From assembly GCA_965222175.1 (NCBI GenBank), contig OZ244938.1:868001-932000 (forward strand): a stretch of DNA of 64,000 bases, given 5' to 3'. The position numbers and the translations under genes are program-made. The notes beneath the pieces are model-generated. The model was given only the letters and a program-made list of their open reading frames with translations, was not told where the DNA came from and did no database searches. The DNA is from NORP240 sp965222175 (GTDB lineage: Bacteria > Pseudomonadota > Gammaproteobacteria > Pseudomonadales > Pseudohongiellaceae). Positions 6,537 through 15,222 of the stretch are shown piece after piece (the first letter of the stretch is position 1; each line of letters starts with the position of its first letter).

Positions 6537-8294
6537 TCAGGCGGCGCGGCCCTCGGCAAACTGCAGACTCGCCAATTTGGCATACAGGGGGCAATTGAGC
6601 AGCAGTTCACGGTGGGTGCCCTCGTCAATCAGTCTGCCGCTGTCCAGCACCGCGATACGGTCCACGTTCATTACCGTGGCCAGCCGGTGGGCGATGACCA
6701 GGGAGGTGCGATCGGCCATCAGCTGTTCCAGGGCCATCTGGACCTTGCGTTCACTTTCCGCGTCCAGGGCGCTGGTGGCCTCGTCCAGCAGCAGTATTTC
6801 CGGGTCCTTGAGGATTGCCCGGGCAATGGCGATACGTTGTTTCTGACCGCCGGACAGGCGAATACCCGATTCACCCAGGTGGCTGTCATAGCCCTCGGGC
6901 AGCTTGTGGATGAAGTCACTGGCAAAGGCCGCTTCGGCCGCGGCATGAACCTCCTCGTCGCTGGCATCGGGGCGGCCATAGCGGATATTTTCCCAGACAT
7001 TGCCGGTGAACATGGTGGGTTGTTGGGAGACGATGGCGATATGACTGCGCAGGTCCAGCGGGTCCAGTTCCCTGATGTCGATGCCATCGAGGCATATCGA
7101 GCCTGACTGGGGGTCATAGAAGCGCAGGACCAGGTCGAACAGCGTGGATTTGCCGGCGCCGGATGGACCCACCAGGGCCAGGCTTTCCCCGGGACTGACG
7201 GTCAGGGAGACGCCGTCAAGGGCCGGTGTCTCCGGGCGGCTGGGGTAACAGAAGCGCACCTGGTCGATGACCAGCAGGCCCTTGAATTCTCCGTCCAGCT
7301 GCCGGGGATTATCCGGCGCAACGATTTCATTCTCTGCCTCCAGCAGTTCCATCAGCCGTTCCAGTGCGCCGGCGGCCCGCTGCAGTTCGCTGATCACCTG
7401 GCTGATAGCACCGACGGCCGCGGCTACCAGAACGGCATAGGCGACAAACGCGGTCAACTCCCCCGGCGACATACGGCCGCTGATGACATCCTGTCCGCCC
7501 ACCCAGATCATGGCGCCCAGAGCACCGAAGACCAGGGTGGTCACCACGGCGATCAGTACCGAGCGCATCCAGATGCGGCGCCGGGCAACGTCGAACGCCT
7601 TTTCCACCTGGTTACCGAACAGCCGATCGTCGTGCTGCTGGTGATTGAAGGCCTGGACGGTCTTGATCTGCTGAATGCTTTCACCCACGTAGGCGCCGAC
7701 GTTGGCGACCTCGTCCTGGCTGCTGCGGGAAAGGCGCCGCACCCGGCGACCGAAATAGAGAATCGGGCCCACTACCAGGGGAATACAGATCAGCACGACG
7801 CTGGTGAGCCTGGGGTTGGTGATAAACAGCAGCACCACGCCGCCCACCAGCATGAGTGTGTTGCGCAATGCGATGGATGCCGACGAGCCCACTACCGACT
7901 GGATCAGCGTCGTATCCGTGGTGATCCGGGACGAGATTTCTCCACTGATATTGGCCTCGAAGTAGCCCGGGTGAAGATCGATGAGGTGATTGAACACCGC
8001 CTTGCGGATATCGGCGGTGACCCGTTCTCCCAGCCAGGAGACCCAGTAGAACCGGGTGAAGGTGCCCACGGCCTGGGCTACGGCAATGAAGATAAAGCCG
8101 ATGACCGCGGCGTTGAGCGAGGCACTGGATCCCGCCACGAACCCGCTGTCGACGATGATGCGAACATACTGGACCAGTCCCAGGGTCAGGCCGGCGGTTA
8201 CCACCAGTGCAACCAGCGCGATGGCCATCTGTTTCTTGTACGGTGCCAGGAAGCGCAGTGCCTTGCGCAGTAAGGTGGGTGTCGGGGTTTGCAT
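6537..8294 (-). CDS. ABC transporter, fused permease and ATPase (MsbA/LmrA-like half transporter)
   Basis: This 585-aa half transporter has a type-1 exporter membrane domain (about residues 20-310, five to six helices). The nucleotide-binding domain shows Walker A GPSGAGKST (376-384), signature LSGGQ (480-484), Walker B ILLLDE (500-505) and H536. It would homodimerise in the inner membrane and export a lipid or amphipathic compound. The ISGEISSRITTDTTLIQS segment is typical of MsbA-type coupling helices. The neighbouring genes give no substrate clue. Length and motifs look intact, so it should be functional. Confidence 0.9.
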   Translation of the reverse strand: MQTPTPTLLRKALRFLAPYKKQMAIALVALVVTAGLTLGLVQYVRIIVDSGFVAGSSASLNAAVIGFIFIAVAQAVGTFTRFYWVSWLGERVTADIRKAVFNHLIDLHPGYFEANISGEISSRITTDTTLIQSVVGSSASIALRNTLMLVGGVVLLFITNPRLTSVVLICIPLVVGPILYFGRRVRRLSRSSQDEVANVGAYVGESIQQIKTVQAFNHQQHDDRLFGNQVEKAFDVARRRIWMRSVLIAVVTTLVFGALGAMIWVGGQDVISGRMSPGELTAFVAYAVLVAAAVGAISQVISELQRAAGALERLMELLEAENEIVAPDNPRQLDGEFKGLLVIDQVRFCYPSRPETPALDGVSLTVSPGESLALVGPSGAGKSTLFDLVLRFYDPQSGSICLDGIDIRELDPLDLRSHIAIVSQQPTMFTGNVWENIRYGRPDASDEEVHAAAEAAFASDFIHKLPEGYDSHLGESGIRLSGGQKQRIAIARAILKDPEILLLDEATSALDAESERKVQMALEQLMADRTSLVIAHRLATVMNVDRIAVLDSGRLIDEGTHRELLLNCPLYAKLASLQFAEGRAA

Positions 8295-8338
8295 GACGGG
8301 ACTCCAGCGGTCCTGGGAACGAGGGGAAACCGGGGAGT

Positions 8339-8671
8339 TTACTGCATGTAGACCCGCTGGTCAGGGCGGATCTTGTTATAGGTCCAACCCTGGACCCGCG
8401 TTGCATAGCCGTGGGGGCGGTAGCGCACATCGGCGCGCCCGTCTTCGCCGGCACAGGTGGTAACCGGGGTCTCCCGGCGGGCGGACAGTCGCAGGCTGCC
8501 GATTCGTCGGTTACAGACCACGTCGTAGAGGACGATGCGCAGGGAACTGCCCGGGTTGACGGCGTACCAGGTGATCATTTCGGTATCGGCGGGGGGAGGG
8601 GCGGCGCAATCCGTCAGCAGCAGGGCACCCAGCCCCACCAGCAGCCGATGGCGCCACACTCGGATTGCCAC
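8339..8671 (-). CDS. small exported protein of unknown function
   Basis: The GTG at 8671 lies two bases after the stop of the upstream glyoxalase-like gene, giving 110 residues and suggesting translational coupling. An ATG 30 bases earlier is an alternative. The N-terminus (VAIRVWRHRLLVGLGALLL) is a signal sequence ending in TDCAAPP. This resembles a lipoprotein box, but Asp at -1 is atypical, so lipidation is uncertain. The mature part has two further Cys residues (DVVCNRR, VTTCAGED) that could form a disulfide, and ends in a basic Tyr-rich tail. No family is recognised. Confidence 0.55.
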   Translation of the reverse strand: MAIRVWRHRLLVGLGALLLTDCAAPPPADTEMITWYAVNPGSSLRIVLYDVVCNRRIGSLRLSARRETPVTTCAGEDGRADVRYRPHGYATRVQGWTYNKIRPDQRVYMQ

Positions 8672-8673
8672 GG

Positions 8674-9057
8674 CTATTCCCGAATCCGGTGCAGGGCACA
8701 AAGCTTGTTGCCATCCGGATCCCGCAGGTAGGCAATGTACAGATTGCCGGAACGGCCTTCGCGGATACCCGGCGGGTCTTCACAGGCTGTTCCGCCATTG
8801 GCCAGGCCGGCAGCGTACCAGGCATCGGCCTCCTCGGGGCTGCTGGCGCTGAACCCGATGGTGCTGCCATTGCCATGACTGGCCGGCTCACCGTCGATCG
8901 GCCGGGTGATGGCAAAAACCCCGGACTTGTCCAGGTAGAAACAGCGACCCTTTTCGTCCATGACCCCGGGCTGGTAGCCCAGCGCGCCCAGCGTGGCATC
9001 GTAAAATGCCCGGGACCTGTCGATATCGTTGGCGCCAAGCATGATATGGCTGAACAT
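8674..9057 (-). CDS. VOC-superfamily (glyoxalase-like) protein
   Basis: This 127-aa protein has two beta-alpha-beta-beta-beta modules typical of the vicinal-oxygen-chelate fold. It begins MFSHIMLGANDIDRSRAFYDATLGALGY and ends YIAYLRDPDGNKLCALHR, the usual position of a metal-ligand strand. H4 is a plausible metal ligand and the C-terminal module has the conserved DPDGN turn. Such proteins often isomerise or cleave small electrophiles, or sequester antibiotics, and the substrate cannot be assigned. It heads a two-gene minus-strand unit with the small exported protein downstream. Confidence 0.85.
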   Translation of the reverse strand: MFSHIMLGANDIDRSRAFYDATLGALGYQPGVMDEKGRCFYLDKSGVFAITRPIDGEPASHGNGSTIGFSASSPEEADAWYAAGLANGGTACEDPPGIREGRSGNLYIAYLRDPDGNKLCALHRIRE

Positions 9058-9162
9058 GGTTTGACCTCGTCGGTGATGTGGTTATCGCCACCTGTTGCTG
9101 GGTTTCGTCGTGCACCCTGCTGGTGCGGATGTCTTCGACTATACCAAGATCGATGTAACTAT

Positions 9163-9225
9163 CAACGTGGACAATGTAGGCAACGTGGACAATGTAGGCA
9201 ACGTGGGCAACGCGGGCAACTCGGA
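9163..9225 (+). repeat. 9-bp tandem repeat (about seven units)
   Basis: Seven consecutive 9-mers follow CAACGTGGA or CAATGTAGG with 1-3 differences each; the first four alternate exactly between the two forms. The stretch lies between the glyoxalase-like gene and the outer-membrane barrel gene and is not part of a convincing ORF. It looks like a small minisatellite prone to slippage. Confidence 0.85.
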
Positions 9226-9369
9226 GCCCTGGTTACCTGTCCGGGGAGTCCGGTGGCGCCCGGTTTGAACACGGGTCCGGCCTCACTCTCACCCTCGGCG
9301 AGAATTCCAACCGGGTCACCACCGCGGACCGGTACGCTGACAGGAAAGGTGATGGTTGTCCGCTGACAA

Positions 9370-9954
9370 CTAGCGGCCGAAGTAAAAGCGCGCCTGGATG
9401 CCGATGATGCTGGAATCCGGATCGTCGGTCCAATCACCGGTGAGGCCGATGGCCAGGCTGCTGTTGACGCTGTAGACCAGGCCGACCCCAAGCCCGGTAT
9501 CGTCATCGCCATTGCCGCCAAAATCGACGTAGTCGATGCTGACGTTGAGCTCCAGGCCGTCGGCCAGCCAGGTGCGAATACCGGCACCCAGGCCGATACC
9601 ATCGTCATCGAAGCTGCCAAAGCGACCGAGCTCAACCTCGCCTTCCACCCAGGAAGCGGACAGCACCAGGTCGGTGATTTCGGTGAGCGGCGCGTTGAAT
9701 CCCAGCCCCACTGACTTTGTCGTCACGTCCAGGCGCCGGAAGCCGTCGGGTTCGATATTGGCGTAATCGAAGATACCGAACAGGTAATCGTTCAGGGCCA
9801 GAGAACCATTGATGCCGTAGCCCTCGGCGTCGATGTTTTCCACTTCGCCTTCTGCGTATCCCAACTCCAGGTAGGTGTAATTGAATTGCTGGGCAAAAAC
9901 ACAGGTATTGCCGAGTAATAGCAACAGGCCAGTGGTCAGTAATCGTCGTCGCAT
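9370..9954 (-). CDS. outer-membrane beta-barrel protein
   Basis: The 194-aa precursor has a Sec signal (MRRRLLTTGLLLLLGNTCVFAQ). The start is chosen because AGGGAGA lies about six bases upstream. The mature protein is a run of alternating amphipathic strands with Gly/Asp-rich turns (YTYLELGYAEGEVEN, GLGAGIRTWLADGLELNVSIDYV). It ends in an aromatic RFYFGR close, as expected of a porin-like eight-stranded barrel targeted by the BAM complex. Function could be structural or adhesive. No ligand motif is visible. Confidence 0.8.
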   Translation of the reverse strand: MRRRLLTTGLLLLLGNTCVFAQQFNYTYLELGYAEGEVENIDAEGYGINGSLALNDYLFGIFDYANIEPDGFRRLDVTTKSVGLGFNAPLTEITDLVLSASWVEGEVELGRFGSFDDDGIGLGAGIRTWLADGLELNVSIDYVDFGGNGDDDTGLGVGLVYSVNSSLAIGLTGDWTDDPDSSIIGIQARFYFGR

Positions 9955-10264
9955 GCTGTTCTCCCTGAAAATCAAGATGATGTCTCAAGCCGGTTTTAGA
10001 AAACTGTATGTCTGCCCCGGGAAGCCGGTCCTGCCTGATTGGAGATCCGTTGTCAGCAGTAACCGCCATGAAGGTCGCGCCTGAGGCGAATCCTGGTGTC
10101 TTCCCGGAGGAGACGCCGTTTCCGGACCCTGAGCTGTCGGTAGAAGCTGCCTGTGTCGCCCAGGATTAGGGCAGGAATGTCACGGCACCGATAGCCACGA
10201 ACGATAACCACGAATATCGTGGCACTCTCTGCCGGCTATCCTAGCAGATACGCGGGAAGGTTCC
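9955..10264. other. intergenic region with short inverted repeat
   Basis: No coding frame is convincing. CCACGA-ATA-TCGTGG at 10208-10222 is a perfect 6-bp inverted repeat about 40 bases beyond the stop of the MaoC gene. It may be part of a weak terminator, although no T run follows. Confidence 0.4.
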
Positions 10265-10720
10265 CTAGTTCGGTCGGCGCTTGTACATGACGATGGGTTT
10301 GTAACTCAGTACCAGCTCGTCATTCTGATTGAACACTTCGTTTTCCAGGAACAGCATGCCCATTTCCGGGCGGGAACGGGATTCCCGTTTGTCCTGAACG
10401 GTGCTTCTTACGCGGAGGACGTCCCCGGGAAACACCGGTTTGACCCAGCGCAGTTCATCAATACCCGGTGAGCCCAGGGATCCGGAGCAGTCTTCCGGCA
10501 TGTGGTCCACCACCATCCGCATTGCCATGGCGCAGGTATGCCAACCCGAGGCGCACAGGCCACCGAAATGCATGGCCTTGCCCGCTTCCTCGGAGAGATG
10601 GAAGGGTTGTGGATCATATTTTCCGGCAAACTCGACAATCTCTTCCCGGGTCACCGGGTAATTGCCGAACTCCTCACTGCTGCCGACTTCGAAGTCTTCA
10701 AAATACTGTTTCTTTCCCAT
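10265..10720 (-). CDS. MaoC-like (R)-specific enoyl-CoA hydratase family protein
   Basis: The 151-aa protein starts MGKKQYFEDFEVG and carries the hot-dog-fold hydratase-2 motif in YDPQPFHLSEEAGKAMHFGGLCASGWHTC. The catalytic Asp and His sit within D-P-Q-P-F-H. The later strand WVKPVFPGDVLRVRSTV is typical of the family. It should hydrate trans-2-enoyl-CoA or a related acyl-CoA thioester in the cytoplasm. The longer frame (ATG at 10768) adds 16 non-conserved residues. It lies downstream of an M20 peptidase gene, with no obvious metabolic link. Confidence 0.85.
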   Translation of the reverse strand: MGKKQYFEDFEVGSSEEFGNYPVTREEIVEFAGKYDPQPFHLSEEAGKAMHFGGLCASGWHTCAMAMRMVVDHMPEDCSGSLGSPGIDELRWVKPVFPGDVLRVRSTVQDKRESRSRPEMGMLFLENEVFNQNDELVLSYKPIVMYKRRPN

Positions 10721-10818
10721 ATCGCTTTCCGGGCTGTGGTCAATTTCTTGTGTCGCAGGCGGTTCCAAACCGGTGTAATCCGGGTGTGCTGAAGATGGTG
10801 TCGCTGGCCAACAGAACG

Positions 10819-12135
10819 TCAGTCGTCAGGACCGGCACTGTTCGTCAACCGGTAGAGAAAAACCGCGGCACGCTTGGACTGGTCGGGCAGGGCCGCCAGG
10901 TAACCGGTTTCATTGACGGTGTGGCCCGCCGAACCACTCATGCCCAGTCCGTCGATGGCCCTGTCCACGAGTCCGGCAGTAAACGACACATCGGCGGCCC
11001 CCGCCAGGCGCGGATTGACCGGCGCCACGCTGCCCTGTCCGAGGTCCTGGCTGGCCTGGCTGTAAAGGTCCAGCAGTTCCCTGTTACCGTCGGTGGGTGC
11101 CAATGGCGGATAGCCGTCACTGAAACTGATAGTGGCGCTGGTGTGCGGAAAGTTGTCGGCCACGATAGCCCGCATGGTGGTTCGCGCCCGCTCCAGTTGG
11201 TCAAGGGACACCGCCCGCAGATCACCGGTGACCCTGGCATACTCCGCCACCACGTTGTTCTTGCCAAAAGCCGAACCGCTGCTGGCGCCATCATCGAAGT
11301 CAATTTCGGTGCCGCCGACAATCCGTCCGGGATTGAAGGTCAGGTTTTCCTCCTGCTGCAGGTTCTGTAGGAACAGCGTCAGTATGCGGGCGGTTTCGTA
11401 GATGGCTCCGGGTCCGATATCCTCGCGAAACACCTGGGAGGAGTGAGCGGGTGTGCCGGTAACCTCGAGAACCCAGCCGGATGCACCACGGCGGGAAATA
11501 TTGGCGGTGGCCGGATTGCCGTCACCGTTTTCAAAACCCACCGCGATGTCGGCCCACGCAGCCGCATCGGTCAACGCTTTTTTACTCAGTTCAAGCGGAT
11601 CCCCGCTGAGCTCTTCGTCACCGGTCAGGACCACGGCGATTTCCATAGGGGCCAGGGCGCCCACTTCATTCAGTGCCCGCAGCGCCTGCAGGATAATGAC
11701 GATGCCACCCTTCATGTCGGCGATACCCGGTCCGGTGGCCCGGTCCGCATCCAGCCGGCTATAGGTTTGAAACGGACTGTCAGGTTCAAACACCGTGTCC
11801 AGGTGCCCGATGAGCAACAGCCTGGGGCCGTCACCGCCCCCGTGATATTCGGCGACCAGGTGTCCCGCCCGGCCGAAGGTCGAACCGTCTTCCCATCGGG
11901 TTGCGAAGCCCAGTTCATCAAACTGTTCCTGGAACAGCAACCCGACTTCCCTGACGCCGGCGAAGTTCATGGTGCCGCTGTTGATATTGACGCTGGTGAT
12001 CAATAGTTCCACCGCAGCTTCGTTGGTCCGGTCGACCACGGCAATCATTTCCTGCTCGGTAGCATCAAGCTGGGCCAGTGCGCCGGATTGGCAGAAGAGA
12101 AGGACGCCCAGCAGGCCAAGTTGGCGAATTATCAT
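10819..12135 (-). CDS. secreted M20-family metallopeptidase (glutamate carboxypeptidase-like)
   Basis: This 438-aa precursor has a signal peptide (MIIRQLGLLGVLLFCQSGALAQ). The M20 zinc site shows H111 and D113 in GHLDTVF, bridging D140 (GIADMKGG), E174/E175 (TGDEE), an acidic ligand in FENGD, and a final His in GHTVNETGY near the C-terminus. The inserted dimerisation domain (about 210-330) includes GTPAHSS. It should trim C-terminal residues from peptides or N-acyl amino acids in the periplasm, as in the CPG2 group. All metal ligands are present, so it is probably active. Confidence 0.88.
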   Translation of the reverse strand: MIIRQLGLLGVLLFCQSGALAQLDATEQEMIAVVDRTNEAAVELLITSVNINSGTMNFAGVREVGLLFQEQFDELGFATRWEDGSTFGRAGHLVAEYHGGGDGPRLLLIGHLDTVFEPDSPFQTYSRLDADRATGPGIADMKGGIVIILQALRALNEVGALAPMEIAVVLTGDEELSGDPLELSKKALTDAAAWADIAVGFENGDGNPATANISRRGASGWVLEVTGTPAHSSQVFREDIGPGAIYETARILTLFLQNLQQEENLTFNPGRIVGGTEIDFDDGASSGSAFGKNNVVAEYARVTGDLRAVSLDQLERARTTMRAIVADNFPHTSATISFSDGYPPLAPTDGNRELLDLYSQASQDLGQGSVAPVNPRLAGAADVSFTAGLVDRAIDGLGMSGSAGHTVNETGYLAALPDQSKRAAVFLYRLTNSAGPDD

Positions 12136-12464
12136 GGAGTGTGTCCTGCACAGCAGTTACAGAAATAAGGATGGGCTATTGTGCCGGAAGTGGACAGGCT
12201 TCGGCAAACTCGGGGGAACAGCAGGCGACATCCCGGCAAAATGCGGAGTTGTTCAGCAGGGATTTTTCGGCCTGGACGGGCAAAGGTTTCCGGTCTCCCG
12301 GTTTTTTCGTGGCGAATGGCAGTGAAAGCATCACATTATGCGTTAGATGGCTGATATTGAACTTCAGAAACCAGCCTTTCGAGCCGTATTAGCAGCAAGT
12401 AACGAAGTTTGCCGGCAAGTCGACAAAACCACCAAAAACAGTCAACAGTGAGCCCTTAAGAACG
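12136..12464. other. divergent intergenic region
   Basis: This 329-bp spacer separates the divergent M20 peptidase and HDOD genes and should hold both promoters. I see no confident -35/-10 pair, terminator or coding frame. The last 100 bases before the HDOD start are relatively AT-rich. Confidence 0.5.
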
Positions 12465-13334
12465 ATGGAACAAGCCGACTCGATCGACAGCGAAATTGAA
12501 GCGAGACTGCTCGCTGCCGTGGACAGGATGCCTGCGTTTCCCCGCAGCGTTCAGCAGATTCTCGAGATGAGCAATAATATCAATTGCCCGCCCAAGGATT
12601 TTGTCCAGGTGATCGAGAAGGATCCGGTGATGACCATGAAGGTCCTCAAGGTGATCAACTCGGCCTATTACAGTCTGCCCAATAAAATCAATTCCGTCAG
12701 CCAGTCGGTAGTCTACCTGGGTATCAACACTGTAAAGAACCTGGCCCTGGCCATCGCGGCTGTTGGCGTACTGCCGAAACGCAATCCGCGTAACTTCGAT
12801 ATACACCAGTACCTGGTGCACTCGCTGACCACGGCGGCGCTGGCCCGGCAGCTTTGTGGTCTGGCCAAGGGTAGTATCGAACCGGGTGACGCCTATATCG
12901 CAGGACTGCTCCACGATTTCGGCAAGGTAGTCCTCGCACAGTACATGTCCGATGAGTATCAACAGATCATGGAAGCGGTGGATCAGGGGGGTGTTTCCCT
13001 GCACCAGGCCGAGCGCAGGGTGTTGGGTACCGATCATGCCGTGGTCGGCGCCATGCTCACCCGCCGCTGGCAGTTTCCCTACGAACTGTCCCAGTGTATT
13101 GCCGACCACCACAATGCCCAGGCGGAAGCGACGGTGCTACTGGACTGCGTCCGGGTTGCCAATCAGTTGAGCCGTCGCCACAAGCTTGGCGACGGTCACA
13201 ATCCATTCCGCCCCGGTGAACAACTGGCGTCGACCCGTTTCGGTACCAATTTCGACGCTGTGATGCATTCATTGGGTGACATCCAGGTCATCGTTGACGA
13301 GGCGCAGATGTTTGCCAGCGTCAGCGCTTCCTGA
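12465..13334 (+). CDS. HDOD-domain signalling protein
   Basis: The 289-aa protein is essentially one HDOD domain: the leader LAAVDRMPAFPRSVQQILEMS, VIEKDPVMTMKVLKVINSAYYSLPNKI and the modified HD-like segment IAGLLHDFGKVVLAQY. HDOD proteins resemble HD phosphohydrolases but usually lack full metal ligands and act as adaptors in signalling and chemotaxis-like networks. No second output domain is present. The gene is followed after 10 bp by an MBL-fold gene whose ribosome-binding site (GAGGA) overlaps this stop codon, so the two are co-expressed. Confidence 0.9.
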   Translation: MEQADSIDSEIEARLLAAVDRMPAFPRSVQQILEMSNNINCPPKDFVQVIEKDPVMTMKVLKVINSAYYSLPNKINSVSQSVVYLGINTVKNLALAIAAVGVLPKRNPRNFDIHQYLVHSLTTAALARQLCGLAKGSIEPGDAYIAGLLHDFGKVVLAQYMSDEYQQIMEAVDQGGVSLHQAERRVLGTDHAVVGAMLTRRWQFPYELSQCIADHHNAQAEATVLLDCVRVANQLSRRHKLGDGHNPFRPGEQLASTRFGTNFDAVMHSLGDIQVIVDEAQMFASVSAS

Positions 13335-13344
13335 GGACGCCGCC

Positions 13345-14232
13345 ATGAAAGTGCGAATGTGGGGCGTGCGGGGATCAATTCCGTCGCCGGGAAAACACAC
13401 CCAGGAATTCGGCGGTAATACCACCTGTATCGAGATACGCACCGATGCCGGGCACCTGATTATTATCGACGCCGGCACCGGCATATTCCCCCTGGCCCAA
13501 TCGCTGCTTGCCGAGCTGCCCATCGAGGCCAGCCTGTTTGTTACCCATACGCATTGGGACCACATCCAGGGGCTGCCTTTTTTTACGCCGCTGTTTATTC
13601 CAGGCAACCGGCTGCAAATATATGGCGCACAGGATATTGTCAGTGGCAAGGGCATCGAGCAGGCCATGGACACGCAGATGCAGTACAGTTACTTTCCCGT
13701 CCGGGAAGCGGAATTGAAAGCGGGGCTGGAATACCGCACGGTGAATACCGGGCGCCCGATAACCGTGGGTGACGCCCGGGTAACCGGTACGCTGTTGAAC
13801 CATCCGGTGATCAATCTGGGCTACCGTGTTGACTGCAACGGTAAGTCGGTTTTCTTTACCGGCGACCACGAACCCTATACCAATATCTACGAGCCCGGTG
13901 ACGACGCCTACCGGGACTACCAGCGGGTAGTCAACGAGCGCCAGGCCCAGGTTGACGAGGCCATGCGTGGTGTCGACGTGCTCATTGCCGACAGTTCCTA
14001 CACGCGGGAAGAGTACCAGTCTAAAATCGGTTGGGGTCACGGATCGTATGATCACAATATCGAGATGGCCGACCGGGTGGGCGCCGGGATGCTGCTGTGC
14101 ACCCATCATGAACCCACCCGCAGCGACGATCAGCTCAAGCAGGTGTTCGCCGAGGCCCTGGCACGACACCCCCGGTCCGCCGAGTCCGCTGACGTGCAGC
14201 TGGCCTACGAGGGGCTTGAGCTGCAAATCTGA
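13345..14232 (+). CDS. cytoplasmic metallo-beta-lactamase-fold hydrolase
   Basis: This 295-aa protein has no signal peptide and a complete MBL-fold site: T-H-T-H-W-D-H, a following His in LLNHPV, the bridging Asp in FFTGDHEP and a final His in LCTHHEPT. The opening MKVRMWGVRGSIPSPG and FGGNTTCIEI are typical of RNase Z/phosphodiesterase-like MBL proteins often paired with signalling modules. It may hydrolyse a phosphodiester, possibly a cyclic nucleotide. It is the second gene of a tight two-gene operon with the HDOD adaptor, which points to signal output rather than antibiotic resistance. Confidence 0.85.
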   Translation: MKVRMWGVRGSIPSPGKHTQEFGGNTTCIEIRTDAGHLIIIDAGTGIFPLAQSLLAELPIEASLFVTHTHWDHIQGLPFFTPLFIPGNRLQIYGAQDIVSGKGIEQAMDTQMQYSYFPVREAELKAGLEYRTVNTGRPITVGDARVTGTLLNHPVINLGYRVDCNGKSVFFTGDHEPYTNIYEPGDDAYRDYQRVVNERQAQVDEAMRGVDVLIADSSYTREEYQSKIGWGHGSYDHNIEMADRVGAGMLLCTHHEPTRSDDQLKQVFAEALARHPRSAESADVQLAYEGLELQI

Positions 14233-14328
14233 TTTTTCTGTCTTCCTGTTGTTTACCCTGTCACTTTTTCAGCACTCGCGTTAAAGTTGGCGTAGCCAGT
14301 CACAACAACGACAACAGGGAGCAGGCTT

Positions 14329-15222
14329 ATGCTATCGACTTCTATCAGCCCGGTTCGTGGAATTATCGCGATTCTGGGCCTGTCCATTCTACCGGTTGCC
14401 ACCTTCGCCCAGGATTTCGACGCCGTCCAGATCACCACTATTCCGGTGCGTGACGGCATCTACATGCTGCAGGGAAGCGGTGGAAATATCGGCGTGTCGG
14501 TGGGTGCCGACGGTGCATTCATTGTCGATGACCAGTTCGCGCCACTGACCGACAAGATCGAAGCGGCAATCGCCGAGCTGACCGACCAGCCGGTCAATTT
14601 CGTGGTCAACACGCATTTTCACTACGATCACACCGATGGCAATGAAAACCTGGGACGGGCCGGTGCCTACATCGTCGCTCACGACAACGCGCGACGGCGC
14701 ATGGAAAGTACCCAGGTACTGGCCAATGGCCGGGTCCAGGAAGCCTACGACAACGTGGGGCTGCCGAAAATCACCTTTTTTGACGTCATGCGCTTCTATT
14801 TCAACGGCAACACCGTCGAGCTGGTCAATACCGGGGATGGCCACACCGATGGTGACGCCCAGGTGTACTTTCGGGACGCCAACGTCATCCATACCGGTGA
14901 CATGTTTGTCCGCTACGGGCTGCCGTTTATCGATGAAAACAACGGCGGTACCCTGGATGGCATGATCGAGGCGCTGTGGAAACTGGATGGCCTGATCGAT
15001 GATGACACCATCATTATCCCCGGCCATGGACAACTGGCCGACCGACAGGACCTGCGTGACTTCCGTAACATGCTGGTGGAAATTCGCGGTAACCTGGTGC
15101 GGGCCAAGGTTCAGGGCCTGACAACTTCGCAGATGCTGGCCACCGAGCCGGCGGCGGGCTTCGCCCCGGCCAATGACAGTACGGCCGACTGGCTGTCCCG
15201 GGCCTACGCGGAATACCTGTGA
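14329..15222 (+). CDS. exported metallo-beta-lactamase-fold hydrolase
   Basis: The 297-aa precursor has a signal peptide (about residues 1-27, ending TFAQ) and a dinuclear MBL site: N-T-H-F-H-Y-D-H, a His in GDGHTDGD, an Asp in IHTGDMF and a final His in PGHGQL. The pattern is that of broad-specificity exported MBL hydrolases often annotated as cyclases or B3-like lactamases. The substrate is not predictable. A good Shine-Dalgarno (GGGAG) precedes the start. The stop overlaps the next gene's GTG by four bases, so it is coupled to the PhoD-like phosphatase. Confidence 0.85.
   Translation: MLSTSISPVRGIIAILGLSILPVATFAQDFDAVQITTIPVRDGIYMLQGSGGNIGVSVGADGAFIVDDQFAPLTDKIEAAIAELTDQPVNFVVNTHFHYDHTDGNENLGRAGAYIVAHDNARRRMESTQVLANGRVQEAYDNVGLPKITFFDVMRFYFNGNTVELVNTGDGHTDGDAQVYFRDANVIHTGDMFVRYGLPFIDENNGGTLDGMIEALWKLDGLIDDDTIIIPGHGQLADRQDLRDFRNMLVEIRGNLVRAKVQGLTTSQMLATEPAAGFAPANDSTADWLSRAYAEYL

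Noticed and set aside
9163..9225. Possible CRISPR array
   Set aside because: Units are 9 bp, directly adjacent and without spacers, so it is a minisatellite.
9162..9635. Minus-strand frame ending in a Cys/Pro/Arg/His repeat
   Set aside because: The apparent CPRC-like repeat is only translation of the 9-bp tandem DNA repeat; the rest overlaps the outer-membrane barrel gene in another frame.
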